A program made the position numbers and the translations under genes. The notes below the pieces were generated by a model. It was given only the letters and a program-made list of their open reading frames with translations, searched no databases and was not told the origin of the DNA. From DRLZ01 sp036478815 (GTDB lineage: Bacteria; Pseudomonadota; Gammaproteobacteria; Methylococcales; DRLZ01), in contig JAZGEP010000329.1 of the NCBI GenBank assembly GCA_036478815.1, forward strand, positions 1-8,869: a stretch of DNA of 8,869 nucleotides, in the 5' to 3' direction. This document shows, one piece after another, positions 5,815 through 8,869 of this stretch (within the stretch, counting starts at the first letter, position 1; each line of letters starts with the position of its first letter).

Positions 5815-8620
5815 TCCTATCATTCAGCCAAATCACTGCTGTCTCTTCCCAGTCATCTGTCTGCTTTGTGCTGTCCAGACTGCGATCCTGCATAAATTGA
5901 CCAATATAGTCATCGATTATTTTCGCACTATTTCTGATCTTTTCACTCAGTTGTTCTCCACTGGATAGCCCTATATCAGCCAGAAAAAAACTCAGTTCCT
6001 GAGCTGGAAAATCACTAACCTGTGATGTTTCAAGATTTAGCAGTCGCACCCAAACCTGAAGATGTCGCCAAAACTGAACAATTGCACTCAATTCTGTATA
6101 ACGAGTATTGTTTGATATTGCCTCTAGTAACTGTGAGTAATCCAGAGCCGCCCAATCAGGTTGTTGTGGGATTTGCATTATGGCGATACATGCACTGAGA
6201 TAATCAGCTTCCATTAACCCACCGCGACGCAATTTTACCGATAGACTGTCTGCTGCCACCTCAGCGGTGCGTTGATCCCGAATCCTGCTCAGCATTTTCC
6301 AGGCATCGTTGATAAATTGTTGATAATCTCTGGGTTGAACCAGCAGCCGCTGACGAATTGTACTGGCTTGAACTCCAATCACCGGATTTCCTGCCACAAA
6401 ACGCCCAGGAATTAGTGCAATATGCTCCCAGGTCTGAGCACGTTGTAAATGATATTTTTCAAAACTATTGAGACTAACTGTTGGTGGGCCGCTACGTCCA
6501 GATGGGCGCAAACGCATATCCATTTCATAAGCGATGCCTTCTTTCATCCTGGTTTCCATCAAATGCTGGAAACGTCTGGCAAATCGATTGGCTGATTCAA
6601 TATCATCAATCGATTCAGCGATAAAAATCAAATCCAGATCAGACAGCGGTGACATGGATTGCATTCCCAGCTTGCCAAGCCCTAACACTGCTATCGGTGC
6701 TACATCCAGCTGCATGTGATCACAGTTTATTGTCAATCCTAAATCAAGCGTGTGTTGGGCAATACTGGTCAGGCGCTGGTGCAACTCTACAGTCGAAATT
6801 CGGCCCCGCAACAGGCTGAGATAGCTAACATAAAGTTCTTCATTGACAAAACGTCGCAAGCGCTCAGCACGTACTTCAGCTCGCGAGCTGGTCAATACAA
6901 AATCAGAACGACTTTGTGGATTAAACCGATGATCCTGTTGCAAAGGTGAAATCAATGCATCGACAATATGTGGCGATTGTTCGAGCAAAGTTGCCATCGG
7001 TGGAGAAATCAACAATGGTCGAATAATGGATTTCAACAGAACAGGATGTGCTTGCAACAACCTGAAATACTGTATTCCAGTTGGCATTGACCTGAAAAAA
7101 CCATCAATTCGCATAATCGCATCACTGGCAGGCACACAACTGTCATGTAACTCATCAATTAAGTAATCAAACAATTCCTTTAATTGATGCGTTTCTGAAT
7201 TGGCAACTCCATATATCTGAAAACCATTCAGCCAATCATTGATTATCTTTTTTGCAGCGGGCTGCAGATCGTCCTCCAATAAAGCAGATGAAAAACTGCC
7301 TGTCGGCTGTTGCGTTTCGTTTTCGGTAAAACACGCATCAAACTCATGCGCTACAATCACACGTTGCTGATAGATTTCTTCAGTCAATTGCTGCCATGAG
7401 TTTCGGTTCAAGAGTTGTAATAACGCTTGCTGACGTTCTTCAGTGTTTGGTAACTGATATTGCTGCTGGTTATCAAGCATTTGCACTGCGTTTTCAATTT
7501 GACGAAACAAGCAATACGCAAACTTCAGTTGCTGCGCCACTGCCACAACCAGCAGTTTTTCCGCAGATAACTGTGAGAGAGCATCAAGCGTGTTCGAAAT
7601 GCGTAATGCAATGCGTCGGCCACCCCAAATTAACTGCATGGCATTGACAATAAACTCAATTTCACGAATCCCACCACGCCCCAACTTAATATTAAAATCG
7701 GCACAATCCGTGGTAATGTCATGATCTTGATCACGTGCCAGCCTCAGCGCTGGATGCTCAAGGTTTATTTTTTGTTTGAGATCACCAATCTCATCCAGTG
7801 AGCGATAATCCAGATTAATACGCCAGATAAAGCTATCCAGCTCACTTAGAAACTGGCAACCAACTTGCTGATCACCAGCAACCACGCGTGCCTTCATCAT
7901 CGCTAATCGATGCCAGGATAACGATCTGAAATAGTAAAACTGTAGACCAGCAGAGATGGGCATTGCCAATGGATTCACTGACGCTTCTGGTCGTAATCGC
8001 CAATCCACACGCCATACAAAACCCTGGCTTGTGACTTCTGAAAGTAATTTTGTCAATTGTTTGAGTACGCGCGTGCAAACATCCGTCTTGCCTTGCATCG
8101 GTGAGACTGGAATCAAATCGGCATCATAAAATGCAACCAGATCGACATCACTTGAGAAATTTAAATCGTTACCGCCAAGCTTGCCAAGCCCCAACACAAA
8201 CAATCCGGGAACCTTTTCAGTTAAATCATCTGAAATTGAGGTACATAAGCGTTTAATCTCCGAAAAACGCCAGACAGCCCGCAACGCAAAATCAATGCTG
8301 CGATCAGCGAACAAAGTCCACCATTGACCCAGTTCCTGAAATTCAAAACACTCAGCTAAACTGGCAACCGACCACAACAAAGTAAACTGACGTTTTTGCT
8401 GCCTTAAAAAAGATTGGGCAGCTGAATACGTCATGTTTTCAAAAATATTTTCAAACCCATCAATAACACTTTGTAAATGTTGACGCATCTGATCGGTATT
8501 AACTGATTGATTTTCAATAGATGGGGTCAGGGAATAAGTATTATTAACAGACAAACCACTCAAATACTCAGATGCACCAAAGCGTGTGATTAACTGTTTA
8601 TTTACATTGAGAGTCTGCAT
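5810..8620 (-). CDS. glnE: Glutamine synthetase adenylyltransferase / adenylyl-removing enzyme GlnE
   Basis: This cytoplasmic bifunctional enzyme adenylylates GlnA when nitrogen is plentiful and removes AMP by phosphorolysis when it is scarce, under PII control. At 936 residues it is essentially full length (E. coli ~946). The N-terminal (adenylyl-removing) domain is canonical: GLGKLGG at 144-150, SSDVDL at 156-161, VDWRLRP at 205-211 and GRGGIREIEFIV at 314-325. The C-terminal (adenylylating) domain has GLGKLGM ending at 653, SDLDLIF at 660-666, then MDMRLRPSGRSG, followed by GGLMEADY at 800-807. The last replaces the usual GG-x-x-D-I-E-F, and KLGM replaces KLGG. The RLRP and WHRLA/TWEHIAL contexts and FIWRINLDY look more like alphaproteobacterial GlnE than E. 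coli GlnE. The ATG at 8620 has no clear Shine-Dalgarno sequence; its leader holds a repeat-end fragment. Confidence 0.93.
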   Translation of the reverse strand: MQTLNVNKQLITRFGASEYLSGLSVNNTYSLTPSIENQSVNTDQMRQHLQSVIDGFENIFENMTYSAAQSFLRQQKRQFTLLWSVASLAECFEFQELGQWWTLFADRSIDFALRAVWRFSEIKRLCTSISDDLTEKVPGLFVLGLGKLGGNDLNFSSDVDLVAFYDADLIPVSPMQGKTDVCTRVLKQLTKLLSEVTSQGFVWRVDWRLRPEASVNPLAMPISAGLQFYYFRSLSWHRLAMMKARVVAGDQQVGCQFLSELDSFIWRINLDYRSLDEIGDLKQKINLEHPALRLARDQDHDITTDCADFNIKLGRGGIREIEFIVNAMQLIWGGRRIALRISNTLDALSQLSAEKLLVVAVAQQLKFAYCLFRQIENAVQMLDNQQQYQLPNTEERQQALLQLLNRNSWQQLTEEIYQQRVIVAHEFDACFTENETQQPTGSFSSALLEDDLQPAAKKIINDWLNGFQIYGVANSETHQLKELFDYLIDELHDSCVPASDAIMRIDGFFRSMPTGIQYFRLLQAHPVLLKSIIRPLLISPPMATLLEQSPHIVDALISPLQQDHRFNPQSRSDFVLTSSRAEVRAERLRRFVNEELYVSYLSLLRGRISTVELHQRLTSIAQHTLDLGLTINCDHMQLDVAPIAVLGLGKLGMQSMSPLSDLDLIFIAESIDDIESANRFARRFQHLMETRMKEGIAYEMDMRLRPSGRSGPPTVSLNSFEKYHLQRAQTWEHIALIPGRFVAGNPVIGVQASTIRQRLLVQPRDYQQFINDAWKMLSRIRDQRTAEVAADSLSVKLRRGGLMEADYLSACIAIMQIPQQPDWAALDYSQLLEAISNNTRYTELSAIVQFWRHLQVWVRLLNLETSQVSDFPAQELSFFLADIGLSSGEQLSEKIRNSAKIIDDYIGQFMQDRSLDSTKQTDDWEETAVIWLNDRN

Positions 8621-8625
8621 ATTTG

Positions 8626-8643
8626 GGAACTTGCATGGAATTA
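8626..8643 (+). repeat. Orphan repeat-end fragment in the glnE leader
   Basis: GGAACTTGCATGGAATTA matches GGAACGTGCATGGAATAA of the MITE-like terminal repeat at 16 of 18 positions. It begins 5 bases upstream of the glnE start codon, in the place where a ribosome site would be. The TAA tip is absent and similarity ends after 8643. Confidence 0.5.
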
Positions 8644-8660
8644 GTCATAATAATTATGAC
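8644..8660. promoter_or_regulatory. Perfect palindrome upstream of glnE, possible operator
   Basis: GTCATAA (8644-8650) and TTATGAC (8654-8660) are perfect inverted 7-base arms around TAA. The site is 24 bases upstream of the glnE start, where a dimeric regulator could act on the promoter or the leader. Hexamers resembling -10 boxes (TATTAT, CATAAT) overlap it on the minus strand, but no matching -35 was found. No specific regulator can be named. Confidence 0.35.
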
Positions 8661-8686
8661 ATAGGATTCTTATTTCTGGCTTAATA

Positions 8687-8727
8687 ATCTCAAGAGGAGC
8701 ATCATTGTTCTAAACAACAATTGAGAT
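8687..8727. other. Two-part inverted repeat upstream of glnE
   Basis: ATCTCA (8687-8692) pairs with TGAGAT (8722-8727), and inside it ATTGTT (8704-8709) pairs with AACAAT (8716-8721), leaving a one-sided loop of 11 bases (8693-8703). The 3' arms are directly adjacent, which gives a single bulged hairpin. It could be part of the glnE leader or of the 3' region of a gene beyond the window; its role is unknown. Confidence 0.3.
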
Positions 8728-8749
8728 CGATTAGTCAGGAGCACTCAAC

Positions 8750-8821
8750 AACCACCCGCTAAAAGACGGGTGGGTTAGAGAGATTGGCGACTGAAAGTCG
8801 GGATACAGGGCGAATAGCCCC
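8750..8821. other. Three-hairpin array resembling the one at 445-531
   Basis: Stem I is AACC plus ACCCG (8750-8758) with CGGGT plus GGTT (8767-8776), 9 bp with one bulged G. Stem II is CGACT/AGTCG (8788-8800) with a GAA loop. Stem III is GGGC/GCCC (8808-8820). The sequence then reads CGTTAG, TTT and GGCT. Both arrays share CCCGCTAAAAG in stem I, a stem II followed by TAC, a small stem III ending in CGTTAG or GGTTAG, and GGCT after a 3-base gap. No strong T-tract follows on either strand. The last ~48 bases of the window (8822-8869) show nothing further. Confidence 0.4.
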
Positions 8822-8869
8822 GTTAGTTTGGCTCACCATACTCTGTTTTGAAATGATCATTTGGGTTTG

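Noticed and set aside
8750..8869. Integron attC-like site, suggested by GTTAG words and nested hairpins.
   Set aside because: The paired core sites do not match the expected inverse pattern, and no integrase or cassette array is seen.

Overview
The window looks like chromosomal DNA from an AT-rich gammaproteobacterium. The evidence is a kinase / periplasmic protein / sigma-54 activator operon of the QseE-QseG-QseF (GlrK-QseG-GlrR) type, a DUF1820 protein and a GlnE, a set typical of Proteobacteria and, for QseEGF with DUF1820, mostly of gammaproteobacteria. The genus cannot be named from the sequence. There is no rRNA, tRNA, CRISPR array or transposase gene.

Layout, left to right. (1) 2-403, +: the C-terminal end of a POT-family proton-coupled peptide transporter cut by the window edge. 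(2) 401-531: a repeat end at the transporter stop codon, then a cluster of four hairpins whose outermost one is a clear intrinsic terminator for leftward transcription. (3) 622-888, -: a small secreted EF-hand protein. (4) 889-1690: about 800 bases with no recognised gene. It holds AT-rich spacer with one 24-codon candidate ORF, then a block of inverted-repeat (MITE-like) DNA at 1251-1587. (5) 1691-5107, +: the three-gene operon qseE-qseG-qseF, tightly packed (ATGA overlap, then a 4-base gap). (6) 5103-5302: a convergent intergenic region filled by a 161-base imperfect palindrome that shares its core with the MITE-like element. (7) 5300-5641, -: a DUF1820 protein with a TTG start. (8) 5810-8620, -: full-length glnE. 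(9) 8621-8869: non-coding, with a repeat-end fragment, a perfect palindrome and two further structured stretches.

The genes do two recognisable jobs. QseE/QseF is an envelope two-component system feeding a sigma-54 activator, with QseG as its periplasmic partner. GlnE adjusts glutamine synthetase activity to nitrogen supply. Nothing in the window directly links the two.

The most interesting layer is the non-coding one. A repeat family with the end sequence TAAGGAACGTGCATGGAAT recurs at four sites with full or partial end sequence, plus one short 10-base match, always in intergenic DNA and often at a functional boundary. It coincides with the transporter stop codon, supplies half of the best -35 box for the qseEGF operon, and sits immediately upstream of the glnE start. 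The related core palindrome ends on the stop codon of the DUF1820 gene. A second layer is a pair of multi-hairpin arrays (445-531 and 8750-8821) that share a skeleton and may be one RNA family.
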